The position numbers and the translations under genes were made by a program. The notes beneath the pieces were generated by a model that made no database searches, was not told the origin of the DNA, and was given only the letters and a program-made list of their open reading frames with translations. From Chlorokybus atmophyticus (lineage: Eukaryota; Streptophyta; Chlorokybophyceae; Chlorokybales; Chlorokybaceae): a stretch of DNA of 64,000 nucleotides. The stretch spans positions 88,199 to 152,198 of the forward strand of contig RHPI01001428.1 in the NCBI GenBank assembly GCA_009103225.1. Reading direction: 5' to 3'. How positions within the stretch are numbered: the first letter of the stretch is position 1; each line of letters starts with the position of its first letter. Below are positions 20,911 through 31,586 of this stretch, piece after piece.

Positions 20911-20982
20911 GTGGTGCTATCAGTAAGTGCTACAGCTGGTCTATCAGAAAGTTGTTTCTGTTGCTGATTGCGCTTCAACTTC

Positions 20983-21692
20983 GGTAATCCTTCTTCAAGT
21001 GTCCCTTCTTGTCGCAGTAGTAGCAGGTACGCGTCTCCTTCTACCCACCACCGTTGTTGACTAAAACGTGGATTGCATTGTGCCGCAAATGCCACAGCTT
21101 TAGCCTCGTCCTGGCGTGAAGTGGATGCGCGTTGCTCGACTTGCAATGGGCGTGGGGTGATGATCTCGAGGGTGAGCTCCTCACTAGCTGACTCCATAAT
21201 GGTGACAGTCATCTCGAACTCCCAACCTTGGGCAAGCCAGCAAGGATGACCCAGACCACTTCCACCTCCGTCACTTCATGTCCAATGGCAAACAAGTCGT
21301 CCCACAGCTGCCTGGCTCGTGAGATGAACTTGATGACAGGTTTAGCAACATCCTTCTTTAAAGCATTCAACTGCTTCCTCAACTGCAATTTCCTAGCATT
21401 GTTCTTAGCCTTGTAAACCTCAGAGAACTTCTGCCACAATTCTCCAACAGACTTGCACCGTGCAACAAGCGCTAAGTGATGCTGTACCACATTCAATCCT
21501 ATCAACGCAAGTGCCTGATTGGACTTTTTTTTTGTGGGTGCGTCCTCCAAGTCGAGAGCGCTCTGTGGGATCCACCACTGACCATAGCTTTTTGTGTATG
21601 AGTAGCATCTGCATCCGAATGCTCCATGTCCCAATGGACCAGTTGTCGAGGTCCAGCGGCTCGATGTTGACCTTGTCATAGCTGGTTGCCAT
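20983..21692 (-). pseudogene. Copia gag (UBN2-type) with broken zinc knuckle
   Basis: Starts MATSYDKVNIEPLD with LDNWSIGTWSIRMQMLL, the usual N-terminus of copia Gag. The frame changes at a run of nine T (21535-21543; A9 in the sense strand), after which ALIGLNVVQHHLALVARCKS and KFISRARQLWDDL follow the family. The CX2CX4HX4C knuckle is at ~21030-20983, with the last Cys read as Tyr. The A9 shift could be an indel or a sequencing error. Confidence 0.85.
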
Positions 21693-21772
21693 GCCCTTCC
21701 GATACTAGCCTGCAATGAAGACGGCGCCTTCCCAAGCTACACAAACTTGTACTTGCTATGCTAGCGCTAGTG

Positions 21773-21785
21773 TGGGCCCATAACC
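21773..21785 (-). promoter_or_regulatory. Primer-binding site, initiator tRNA-Met anticodon type
   Basis: GGTTATGGGCCCA on the minus strand, abutting the 5' LTR. It is complementary to the GGGCCCAUAACC anticodon stem-loop region of eukaryotic initiator tRNA-Met, the half-tRNA priming known for Drosophila copia. Identical motifs abut the 5' LTRs at 32482-32494 and 41007-41019. Confidence 0.85.
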
Positions 21786-22012
21786 TGTTAAGATTGCACA
21801 GTAGCAACAATGACAAGCACAAGTGTGGCGCCGACATTAGAGCAAAGTAAATCTTGCTGTATTGCTCAACATACAGTATTATGTAGTACACTAGTGAGTG
21901 CTAGTCAACACTAGTCAACGCTAGTCAAAGTCAACACTAGACAACACTAGTCAACGGTCGAGGTCAAATTCAAAGTCAAAGGTCAAAGTCAACGTTGACC
22001 ATTGTGGACTGT
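21786..22012 (-). repeat. 5' LTR of copia element, U5-side piece
   Basis: First 227 bp (window left) of the 5' LTR, starting TGTTAAGATTGC. Interrupted after ...GGACTGT by the YR element; continues at 27594. Confidence 0.93.
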
Positions 22013-22510
22013 AACTCACCCACGAGTTATATGCGACACACAGCTCATGCTGGGGGGGCGCTATGGGTCAATAGCACGGTGGCTATGCTTAGCACCCAAG
22101 TGCATTACGATACAAATGAACAAGGGTATAGACACAGGCTGAGTACGCACAAGTCTGCACTTGGATGCTAGGCTACAACTCTGGGAACTATGTATTCACG
22201 TCAGGTGCGAAAGTCACGCGCTTCTTTAGTCTTCAACTTGGTGACGGCGCCATCGCCGCTAATGCAGAGGTTGAAGCTTAAGAAGCCTGTACACCTGCAA
22301 AATAAACCACACTTGCCACCCACGCCAAGGATGGCGCCGCCGTGCTAGGGTTTTAAGCGACTAGATAAGGAGCTTGAGACTCACAACTCACGCCTAGTGA
22401 GTGCTTGTGCCCCCAAGTGCCCAAGGCACTAGGGGCACAAGAGTCTCATAACTCATTAACGAGTTCTTGAGTTCATGGGCGCGCATTTTATGCGCTTCAT
22501 GAACTCATAT
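22013..22510 (-). repeat. YR terminal unit A2-M-B2 (498 bp)
   Basis: Begins AACTCACC and ends CTCATAT, the same ends as the whole element. Its components recur at 33621-33682 plus 38067-38503 (499 bp together), and as decayed copies at ~30018-30330 and ~59335-59600. Contains a block (CCAAGGATGGCGCCGCC) also present beside A1. Confidence 0.85.
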
Positions 22511-22577
22511 AACTCACACACGAGTTATATGCGACACACATCTCATGTTGGGGGGGCGCTATGGGTCGATAGATGGA
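22511..22577 (-). repeat. YR element B1 repeat
   Basis: Near-identical to 22013-22077 (GAGTTATATGCGACACAC, G-run, GCGCTATGGGTC). Overlaps the 3' end of the recombinase reading frame. The junction CTCATAT/AACTCAC at 22510/22511 is an end-to-end joint of element termini. Confidence 0.85.
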
Positions 22578-23440
22578 TAAAAACAGTAAGAGCACATACC
22601 ACCTAAGCTGAGGCTGCGCATTAATGTGTGCAACTCAGGCAACGCCGCGCGCACATAACCCTCAGCTGCAGTGGAAGACTTCCAGCGCCCAAACTGCTGC
22701 CACAGGTGCTGAGGCACACCAGCCTTCACGGCTTGGGTCGCAGCTCCCAAAAGGGCAGAGTGTGTGCTCAAACGTGTGGGGTCCTCCCCTGCCGCCGTAA
22801 TGGCTGCTTTCTCCCAACCCAGGTTGGTGCCGTATCGCACTATGATGTTGCGCATAACGCACGATCGGCCTGCGCGAAAGACAATGTCCTGCGCGTTAAC
22901 CTCCGCCTGGTCGGAATACCGCATCATACCCGCAAACCGCAGCAGCACCGCCACCGTTCGCAACCTGGCCACCAAGTCCCACCCGTTGCGAGCAAAGTGC
23001 GAGACCATGGCTCGCAAGAGCTCAGGCGTGTAGGCGTCCTTCTTCCGCGTGTTTTATGGTAGTAGCCTAGCATCGACCTCATGCACCACCGCAACAAGTG
23101 CATGCGCAGTGGGAGAGGCCTGGCCTGCCATGGTATGCGCAACATGTATGGCCGAACAGGCATGTTTCACAGGTGCCGGTGGTGGAATCCACCAACATCT
23201 TGTTTAGGAAAAGGGCCACTGTGCCAGGGTCTGCGGGTACGGCAGCCCAGCTACGAGGCGTGCAGAACTTCAAAGCGGCGCCGGTAGCTCTCATGGCCGC
23301 GCAGGGTGCTAGTAGCACGTGACGCCGCTGCAACTGCAGGGTATAAGGTGCGCAGGCGCTCAATCTCATAATCACCGGGGACGTTGAGCATGAGCGACTG
23401 CAGGCTACGCTCGATAGCAGCTGCACATAGCATGTGTTAA
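22559..23440 (-). pseudogene. Tyrosine recombinase of YR copy 1
   Basis: N-terminal part (SIERSLQSLMLNVPGDYEIE...) at ~23430-23080 and catalytic part at 23017-22559. Visible YR signature: first Arg in LRFAGMMRYSD (~22930), HSALLGAAT (~22760) where HxxR is expected so the second Arg is Leu, and GRWKSSTAAEGYV with the Trp and nucleophilic Tyr (~22695-22655). A stop and frame change near 23055 separate the halves. It would resolve and integrate the circular cDNA. Confidence 0.82.
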
Positions 23441-25375
23441 TGGCCAGGACGCAGTCAATTCGCGATGCCCATATGCGACTATTGGGCAAGCCCCCCCGAA
23501 GTTCCGTGGCTTGAGGGTTAGGCCACAAGCAAGCTGGGCCTTTGGGTAGGCTCACAACATCTGTAATCAACGATGCCCACACCCCACCGGGGCAGAGCAC
23601 GGGCCACCAAGTTTGAGTTGTCCACTCGGGTACAATGAGGCAAATGCGAGCCTTGCATTCGCGGGCATGGCGCAGAACAGTGCCAACACGGTGTGGTGGG
23701 GGATGGCACCAGTAGTTGCAACCACTCCAGTCACAATGAAAGGCATTGCCGGATGAGCCCGGACGAGGCAACACCGAGTTGAAGGCCACACACACTGTGT
23801 TGGCATCCGTAGCGAAGCGGTCTATATAGAAAGAGCCCCACTTGCGGGCGAGCAAGCGGACCCATGTGGTTTGCAAGGTCCAACCATTCCTATTTCATGC
23901 TATGGAGAGCGTGTCCGCCTACTCATTGAGCTCACGTGGTATCCACTCCACATGCGGGCGGATGCAATGGCGGTGACAATGTAAAAAATTATGGCATACC
24001 ACTTGCTGCAAGTGCCCGGCCTCACTGCCCCCTTTACGCATATTGTAGTACACATTGCGGGCATCGCCATAGCACAGCACCGTGCGTCCATGTAGCTCTT
24101 CCTCGACAGCGAGCAGGGCACGCTCAAGTCCCAATAACTCGCGGTATGTTAATGAAGTCAAGCACTCATCCGGTGAAAACTGCGCCATTCACCACGGGGG
24201 TAGCTGTGCCATGGCGCTCTAGTCCCCAACCAGTGCCGCTAGCATCCACAGATTGCACTATGTCCGGCTGCACAGTAGGCCACATGGGTGCCATGTTAAG
24301 CTCCTCAAAGTGGTCTCTCAGCCACGATAACTCCGGGATCTCAGGTTGGCATAGCACTATGTGAGAGCTCCATGAGCGGCGGGTCTCAATCAAGCGGCGT
24401 GTATGCCAATTCGTGAGTTTGACGGCAGTGCCCAACACCATGAACATAGTTTGCAGCTTGCCACAGATGCGGGCCAGCAATTTCACTGGCACATGGCGCC
24501 TATCACCAAATGCGCGTAGCAAGTCTCTGAGCAAACCATCGCGCTTGTTGCCGGGGACACGAACAGTGCCAACATGTGTATTCCACACAAAGCTGAGGAA
24601 GACAATGACTCTGCTGAGCACAGTCTGTGCCTTGGTGTTGATCACTAGCCCGCACCTTGCTGCATCTACTTGCACCACAGCCAGGCTAGAAGCATGCATT
24701 GTCCGTGAACGAGCAGCAAAAAGAAGTTGGCGATGGCAATACTCGGATGCCTTGCACACGCTAACGTCGCACCAACTGCTTCATACCTTTGTGAACACGA
24801 AGCAAGCCGTGCACAACCCGAATTTGAACGAGCAAAAGTTGTACACTTTGCCCGCTAAATGAGAACCCCAAGTAGCCCCAAAAGGCGGGGTGAATGTCCA
24901 CATGATGGTATCCAGACTTAAAGTCCGTGGAGAACAACAAATCCTCGGTTTGTAGCAAGTCTGTGATGCTGCGCACATCTTCATACTTTAATGGGGTGTT
25001 CACAAAGTAGGAGTTGACATAGCGCAAGTCCATGATGAGGCGCAACTTGCGGCCATCATCTACCACATTGAGTGGGCTCACAACGAGGGGGGTGGTGACA
25101 CACTCTTGTGCAGCCCTTCTATGCACCAAGTTCGCAATGGCCGCTGCAGTAAAGTCCGCAAACTCATGCACACCTTTATGATTAATGAATGCCCATTCGA
25201 GCGGTGGATCTTGAGCCCACAACACAGCTTGTACCCGTAACACCCATAACAAAATCATAGTAGATACACAGAACTCACGCCATGCGGGCAAGGCCTCCTG
25301 TAAGCGGTGCCTCATATATGGACCTTCCACAACCAAGTTGCTAGGTGCTCGTGCAAAGTCATGATGCTTCATCAC
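23441..25375 (-). pseudogene. Reverse transcriptase and RNase H of YR copy 1
   Basis: RT fingers/palm: VSPLNVVDDGRKLRLIMDLR (~25085-25030) and DFKSGYHHVDIHPAFWGYLG (~24925-24870). The YxDD box is destroyed by frame changes around 24840-24730. RNase H: SVDASGTGWGL (~24250), ELLGLERALLAVEEE (~24140), CYGDARNVY (~24075), ELNE...ADALSKA (~23930). The DIRS-type C-terminal block DRFATDANTVCVAFNSVLPR follows at ~23820. No DNA methyltransferase domain, which some DIRS1-type elements carry, was seen. Confidence 0.85.
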
Positions 25376-25842
25376 TAGTCCTCCACTAGCTCTGACTCAA
25401 TGGCAGTGTAGTCAAGGGCCACAGTGTACACTGCTTCTATTTCTGCCCCCCGTATGTGCTATAAGTGAGTGCATGCACTCTCATCTTGTATCAGTCATAA
25501 CTTTTGCATACGATGTCCGAAGGGGACATTCAAGGTGTTAAAACGAAGCGCTATGCAGCGCTCATACCGACAAGCGGCTTTAATAATAGGAAAGGAATTC
25601 AACAAAAAGAAAGAAAATTGTTTTCTAAAAACGGCCTCACACAAAAGTTATGCACAAACAGTGTGCGACCATAGCAAACCGTTTTTTTTTCACGTTCTTT
25701 AGCTCTATGTGAGCGTCACTGCGTCACAAGGATGCACCCAAAGTTTCATCCCACTCAAAGGTTGTGTGAGGCCTCAAACGAAGTTACAGGCAACAATTGC
25801 ACAGAAGGGTACAGCTGCTAGGCTATCACAAAGTCACCACAG
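25376..25842 (-). other. Spacer between gag and RT of YR copy 1
   Basis: No reading frame of note. The equivalent spacer of the + strand copy (35.27-35.64 kb) is also non-coding. Contains T10 at ~25682-25691. Confidence 0.6.
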
Positions 25843-27232
25843 CTATAAAGCTGTTCTACCGGCCCCCATGGTCAGCGGAGGCCTTACGGCAGTAGGCACG
25901 CAGGTGCCCAGGCTCCCCGCAGTTGTAACAAATGCGGGCATCATGCTGACCCCCAATAGAAGCCGCTTGGGACTGCATGGGAGCGGTCCTGTAGCTGGTG
26001 TGCCCCGCACCAAATGCATAGGACCCGGAGTAGCGAGGGGGGTACTGGCCCGGCCCCTTGTTGGGAGTATAGGCAGGCTTTGCCTTGAGCTTGGGCTGCG
26101 CCGCAGCCACCTCCTTGATTGCCTTCTTAAGGCGCTCCCCCTCCATGTCATCCGCGGCCAGAGGGTTGCCCTGCAGTTCCTTCACCACCTTCCAACTGTG
26201 CTTGTTGGCCACTTCCACATAGTAGAATTGCTTGAACACTTCATCGAGCACTAGGGCACAAAGCACGCATGAGCAACACTAGTTGCATAAGCACACAGGC
26301 TCAAAGCCACAGGGTCTAGCGCCATGCGCACCCACATGCCATCTTCAACCTTACCCACCACGTGCCCTGGATGCGGATGCAAGTGGTGTGCCCTGTTGTG
26401 CTTGTTACCTTGCTGTGAGGTAGTCACAATGTGAATACAGGGGTGGGCATGCGATGGCGTTAGGTGCGGGCCCTCCCGCCCCACGAACACAGGGGAAGGA
26501 GGGATGCAGAACAAATGCATCTCGTGCATTTATACCAATTATGGGGCAGCGCCTTCATAAGGCCCGCAACACACGCATGTGCAAGTGGGCATGGACCAAG
26601 TCCGCACCCACATAATGGTGGTCCCATGATGCTCGACCACATGACCCTATAAAAAACGAGCCCACCTCGCATGGTCTCTTTGCGGCCGTGGGCGAAGTGG
26701 GGATCATCGGCAAGGTGAGCGGGCACATGGTGGAAGGAGCTCGCCGCCGCGCCAAGGTAAGCCGCCACATCCATATGTTGCCGAGCCCGCTTCTTCATGT
26801 TCTCCTTCCAAGGGACCGTGGGCTCACTAAAGCGGTTGCACATCGCCTCCACGCGAGCATTGGGGGTGTTGAAGTCCATCTCTCGGCGAAGGATGCTCAC
26901 AAGTAGCGTTTGGGCTCGGTAGCGACGGGCTCACGAGGGATGGCAGGCGCCTTCCCACACTTAAGGCGCATATTCTCCGCCTTCAACTCCTCCAACCTCG
27001 GTGACGTTGCCTACGTGGGTGTCATGTATGGGGTAGAAGCGTTGGACAACGGGCTTGCCTCCCTCTTCCTGCGCTTGTGGGTGACGAAAGGCAGGTCCTC
27101 ATCGTCTTCGTTGTCCTCAACCTCCTCACCGCCACCGTCACCTTCCTTGCTTACCTCCTCCTCTCCCCTCTTCAGGGGGGGGCGCACCTCTTCCTCCTCC
27201 CTCATCGCTCTCCTCTCCTCCTCCTCACTCAA
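25843..27232 (-). pseudogene. YR-element gag, copy 1
   Basis: N-terminal acidic/basic region at 27232-27011 (EEEERRAMREEE...), middle block VPWKENMKKRARQHMDVAAY at ~26835-26760, then a spacer with a C/G hairpin (26465-26508), then VEVANKHSWKVVKELQGNPL (~26225-26165) and a complete CCHC knuckle CYNCGEPGHLRAYC (~25940-25895). At least two frame changes. Nucleocapsid-like protein that would package the element RNA. Confidence 0.82.
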
Positions 27233-27399
27233 GGTGTGGCGCTCGAACTCGAACTCCTAGCCTGCAATAAGCGATTGGCGGCTAGCAACGCATTCGCGGC
27301 CGCGGCCGCCACCTCTTCTCCATCATCTTGGGCACTCGTTTGTGACCGTGTAACCATAATGGAGGTCCTCCTCCGTCCACACCTCCTCACCACACTTGC

Positions 27400-27593
27400 C
27401 ACCAACGCCAAGGATGGCGCCGCCGTGCTAGGGTTTCGAGCGATTAGATAAGGAGCTTGAGACTCGCAACTCACGCCTATTGAGTGCTTGTGCCCCCAAG
27501 TGCCCAAGGCACTAGGGACACAAAAGTCTCATAACTCTTTAACGAGTTCTTGAGTTCATGGACGCGCATTTCATGCGCTTCATGATCTCGTAT
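27400..27593 (-). repeat. YR element A1 (5' terminal) repeat
   Basis: Matches A2 at ~22340-22510: shared blocks CAACTCACGCCTA, GTGCCCAAGGCACTAGG (a near-palindrome) and CATGCGCTTCATGA. Ends CTCGTAT at 27593. Confidence 0.83.
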
Positions 27594-27681
27594 GGCTCCC
27601 ATAACGACAGCTAATTGTAACTCCCAAGGTGAAGATGATCGAAGAAGTTTAGCTAAAGCGCCTAATAAAGTACTTCTAACA
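27594..27681 (-). repeat. 5' LTR of copia element, U3-side piece
   Basis: 88 bp matching 17718-17805 (CATAACGACAGC..., CTAACA end). Followed by TTGTC, the second copy of the target duplication. Length agreement with the intact LTR shows no bases were lost or duplicated at the YR insertion. Confidence 0.92.
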
Positions 27682-27686
27682 TTGTC

Positions 27687-28794
27687 AAACCCACTAGTCA
27701 TTAACAAAGTTGAGAGGCCATAACCTCACGAAATAATGCCGCCTACTGCATATAGTAGCACGACATGTTGCCCGATTGTATGCAACATATTCCACTGCAC
27801 TTTTGTCCATTATACAAGTGCAAAAATTTGTATCTTGTCAATCATAACCAGCATCCCACCAGTACGACATGAGGGGAGGGGCGGGNNNNNNNNNNNNNNN
27901 NNNNNNNNNNNNNNNNNNNNNNNNNNNNNNNNNNNNNNNNNNNNNNNNNNNNNNNNNNNNNNNNNNNNNNNNNNNNNNNNNNNNNNNNNNNNNNNNNNNN
28001 NNNNNNNNNNNNNNNNNNNNNNNNNNNNNNNNNNNNNNNNNNNNNNNNNNNNNNNNNNNNNNNNNNNNNNNNNNNNNNNNNNNNNNNNNNNNNNNNNNNN
28101 NNNNNNNNNNNNNNNNNNNNNNNNNNNNNNNNNNNNNNNNNNNNNNNNNNNNNNNNNNNNNNNNNNNNNNNNNNNNNNNNNNNNNNNNNNNNNNNNNNNN
28201 NNGGGGGGGGGGGGGGAGGGGATCCATTTGAAAGTAAGTGCAATCAATAACAAAAGGGGAGTCTCAAATTGATGGTTGATACATTAATCAACGATGCGAA
28301 TGCGCACTGGCTGCTCTTTGCCCAAACAACGCGTGATGGTCAATTAAAATAAGCAAGCCATTTTACTCAAGACCATGGGCTTGGGTATCTGGCGGGATTG
28401 GCGTTGCTAACCTCTATGCACATGTTGTTGATGTAACTTTTTGAGCAACCTTGCACCATAATCACATATGCGCTCAACTTGTGGCAACCCCATGCAACTC
28501 TTCCCTGAAAGTTGTTACTTCAATGGTGAGCCACGTCGCTGCGCACATGGCGATGTTCAAGCATCATCAGAGCAATGCCGTTCTTGAGCGGAAACTGCTC
28601 CAACCAGGTGGCCACCTTGCGGTGCACCATGTGCTCCTTAATAGCTGCCGCATTACAATTCTTGATACGAGTTGCATCACCGCAAGCATGTAAGTGCCTC
28701 AGCAAACCAACTTCAACACGAAGTGAGTATTTGCATGAGATGCTTGAGGTTGAAATGCCTCCTGTAATGCAATGCTCACATGTAACGCAATATG
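27687..28794. other. No recognisable gene; includes 317-base gap
   Basis: N run at 27886-28202, bordered by G-rich sequence on the left and G14 on the right. A 134-aa minus frame at 28520-28924 has no domain I can name with confidence. Otherwise unremarkable. Confidence 0.6.
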
Positions 28795-30330
28795 CATAAG
28801 TGGACGACCCAACCGTGGTGGCCCATGCTCTGCATTGGTGGAGTGTGACCAACCTTATCACAAATACTGCGAGCCAACCCAATGGCCCAACCTGCTCTAA
28901 GCCTACCCCCTCAAAGCAAGGCACTGCAAAGGGGCCTGCTCAATGGCCGCATGTGGGCATTGCAGCTGGACTTGCATCTTGATCATGGACACACACTGTG
29001 CAGCTGTTGCTGAGTGTAATTGATAAGTGCTCATGCCCGACATTCTTTATTACTATGAGGTTGCGCACTTGCACGACTGTAACCAATGGTGGCAGCAGCT
29101 TCACATGCTATATGCACACTGCGGGGCCATGAAGCCTACCGCTTTTAGGGCTACCGCATTGTGAAATTTTGCGCTTTGTGGTTGGGTATCCCCGCCGGCA
29201 GGCCGTCGTGTGACGGCGCTGTCACTCAAGGTGCAAGTGGCGTCCTCCATTTTAACACAACTACAATTAGCGGCCATATACGCTACAATGCCATAATTGG
29301 TCAGACCTCTTTGAAGTATGCATGCATTTATTGCGGCGTTGTTGGAGGCCACTTATACTAATCGCCCCGAGTACACAAAGAAGACCCCTTCACCCTTAAG
29401 CTGCTCAACGGCATAATATTGCATTTTATCCGCAATGGGCGGGACTTGGTGGTAAGACTATAAACATGTTTGTGGCTGTGCACTTATTCGCGGATATGCG
29501 ATATTTTTACTCGTTATCGATCGACCAACCCATCATTATCTTTTGCTTGAAATGTATGAACCTTGTGATCCCGCACAACAAAATATACAAACATGGTGCG
29601 GATGCAACCGTGCACATCACAATTGTGAGAGGGGCGTTGCGTCCGGTGATGCACACATGTAAATTGTTGTTTGGCTCGAGCTGCAACCAAGTGAGCTTGG
29701 GCAAGTTGATGTGCTTCGTTACTTGAGTGGGGGGAACATGCATCATGTGGGACACCATTGTGCCTGTTGACAATATTTGTGGTTGAAGTCAGGCAACCAA
29801 CAAGGCCGCCGAGGTGGATTCATGATCATTTGGCACGCGCTCGATCACTTGAGTGGTGTGACCTAAGCAATGAAGACTAGTGCACCCCAACACGCGTGGG
29901 AGCAGATTGGCATAGGAAGTCTCTCACCACAGCTACATGCTGTGTGCGCATGGTGTTAGTGGAGTTGCACGCCCTGATGATAAGCCGTGGCTGATGTGGT
30001 AAGCACTCGCTATATACGCCTGTCACATCCCAACCCCCGAGCATGAGCTATGTGTGTCGCACATGCTTCATGCGAGAGGTATATGTCTTTATAAAGCGCA
30101 TAAATTGCGGCCCAAAACTCATTTATAAGATTCTTGTGCCCTTGGTGCCATGAGCATTTGAGGGCACAAATGCTTGGCCGGCATAAAATGTGCGTCTTCA
30201 GCTTACAATATCGTTGCTTGAAAGTCTATAACAGCGGTGCCATGGTTGGTGTGGTGCGTGAGTGTGGTATACTGCAGGTGTACAGAGTTCTTAGGCGCCA
30301 ATCTCCGCGCCAGCAGCCACGGCACCATTA
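28795..30330 (+). mobile_element. Decayed YR element, RNase H to 3' end (copy 6)
   Basis: 28800-29040 aligns by eye with 37420-37670 of copy 2 (post-RNase H block into recombinase start), e.g. GACCCAACC.TGGTGGCCC.TGCTCT and TATGTGGGCATTGC-type stretches. 29826-30010 aligns with the recombinase 3' part (CCTCAGCACCTGTGGCAGCA equivalent at ~29900). 30030-30320 then has B1 followed by A2 and M in coding sense. The middle is too eroded to align. It independently supports the YR-B1-A2-M order. Confidence 0.7.
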
Positions 30331-30524
30331 ATGCATTCGAAAATAAGTGCGTGACAATCACACCTAATGTGAGGATGTTATGTATACAATCGTAACCTAG
30401 CACCCTAGTACAAGTTATATATATTAACTAGCATATACTTGTACACCTATGTTGTCATGTGCTTGGGCGCCGAGTGTAGCCACGCCAACTACCGCCATGA
30501 GCACCAAGTAAGTGTAGCACTCAA

Positions 30525-30562
30525 TGTTAAAAACTAGTGATGCGCCTAGTGTGTGTGTATTT
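30525..30562 (-). repeat. Older copia LTR, left piece
   Basis: Starts TGTTAAAAACTAGTGATGCGCC, the same beginning as the LTR at 30563. Interrupted by the gag-only element; resumes at 32874 and is recognisable to ~33142 (CTATAAAGGTTAAG), where it is truncated. Confidence 0.85.
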
Positions 30563-30941
30563 TGTTGAGCACTAGTGATGCGCCTAGTGTGTGTGTATTT
30601 GCCTCCTACATATAAGTGTGCACACACTAAGGACAAGTGCAGCAAGCACGCCAGCTATAGAGACAATGTGCGACCCACTGTATTAAGCAGTATACAGTGT
30701 CTTATATACTATGCTACTAAGCACTAGTCAACTCTAGTCAAAGTCAACACTAGTCAACACTAGTCAATGGTCAAAGTCAACGGTCAAAGTCGAAGTTGAC
30801 CATGGTTGACCATAACTGCCGTAACTGCCGTAACTCCCGTAACTCCCGTAACTCTCGTAACTATAAAGGTTAAGCTGATCGTACCAACTACATGTAGGCG
30901 CCGCCTATACATGTACTTTCAACAACCTATAACATCTAACA
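30563..30941 (-). repeat. 3' LTR of the gag-only element
   Basis: 379 bp, TGTTGAGC...CTAACA; next to GCGTTGGAG (polypurine motif) read on the minus strand. Confidence 0.92.
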
Positions 30942-31586
30942 CTCCAACGCGAGCAGCTTGACCTTGAACTCCAGGTTCATCTCGCAAGCTTACCCACATT
31001 AACTTACTCCACTGAACACTCCCACGGATCTGTTGCTCCCACGGACTTGATGCTTGTCTCCATGACACCATCTTTCTCCTCATGCTGCCACCAGGACTAC
31101 AAGGTTCCAATACTCCTTGTTTCCTCCTCATAGTTGTCGCATCAGGTTCCACCACGCCACGCCTGACCTTGCTCAGGTGGTTTCGAAGACTCCCTCGATG
31201 GCAAACTATACTATAAAGTACAATGAGTTCTCTACCTTAGCAATGCTGTACCAGAGTGTAGGCCGTGCAAGGGTTGATCAGACCCTTCTACCAAGGAAGC
31301 ACCCCTCCCATCTCCTGTTAGCTAGCTATACAACCCAGTCCTTGCATGCCAATCAAGTGAAGTGTTCTAACTAGTACCGCACCTGTGTGCTACCAAAAAA
31401 CAACTCCACAGCAATGCAACCTCTGGTGTATGCAGCTCAACACCAGCAACCACTCATAGGCTAGCAGTAACTCTCACAGACCTTTGTGTCTACGACCTCC
31501 GTCTGCGCATGTCCTTCACGCGCCCTTGCAGTGGGAGAGGACGGACGAACACCATCCACTGCAACTCCTTGAGGTCCTCACCAATG

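Larger units (their letters stand above)
22013..27593 (-). mobile_element. YR retrotransposon (PAT/DIRS-like), copy 1, with split direct repeats
   Basis: 5.58 kb element: coding order on the minus strand gag, RT, RNase H, tyrosine recombinase. Terminal organisation in coding sense: A1 (27593-~27400), ORFs, B1 (~22577-22511), A2 (~22510-22340), M (~22340-22080), B2 (~22077-22013). A1 and A2 match; B1 and B2 match. This is the split-direct-repeat plan known for PAT-like YR elements, such as kangaroo of Volvox; here a ~260-bp M block also separates A2 from B2. It sits in the copia 5' LTR with zero-bp duplication, as expected for recombinase-mediated insertion of a circle. All three coding parts have frameshifts. 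Confidence 0.88.
17495..27681 (-). mobile_element. Full-length Ty1/copia retrotransposon, interrupted by a YR element
   Basis: Order on the minus strand: 5' LTR, PBS, gag, protease, integrase, RT, RNase H, 3' LTR, the copia order. The flanking 5-bp duplication TTGTC is at 17490-17494 and 27682-27686, which is only found when the 5' LTR is read across the 22013-27593 insertion. The left LTR starts with TA where the right starts with TG, a point mutation. Without the insertion the element is ~4.6 kb. All ORFs are broken by stops or frameshifts, so the copy is dead. Confidence 0.93.

Noticed and set aside
28520..28924. 134-aa minus frame as a possible RNase H
   Set aside because: A loose resemblance to a GDA...-type RNase H block only; strand disagrees with the adjacent + strand YR remnant.
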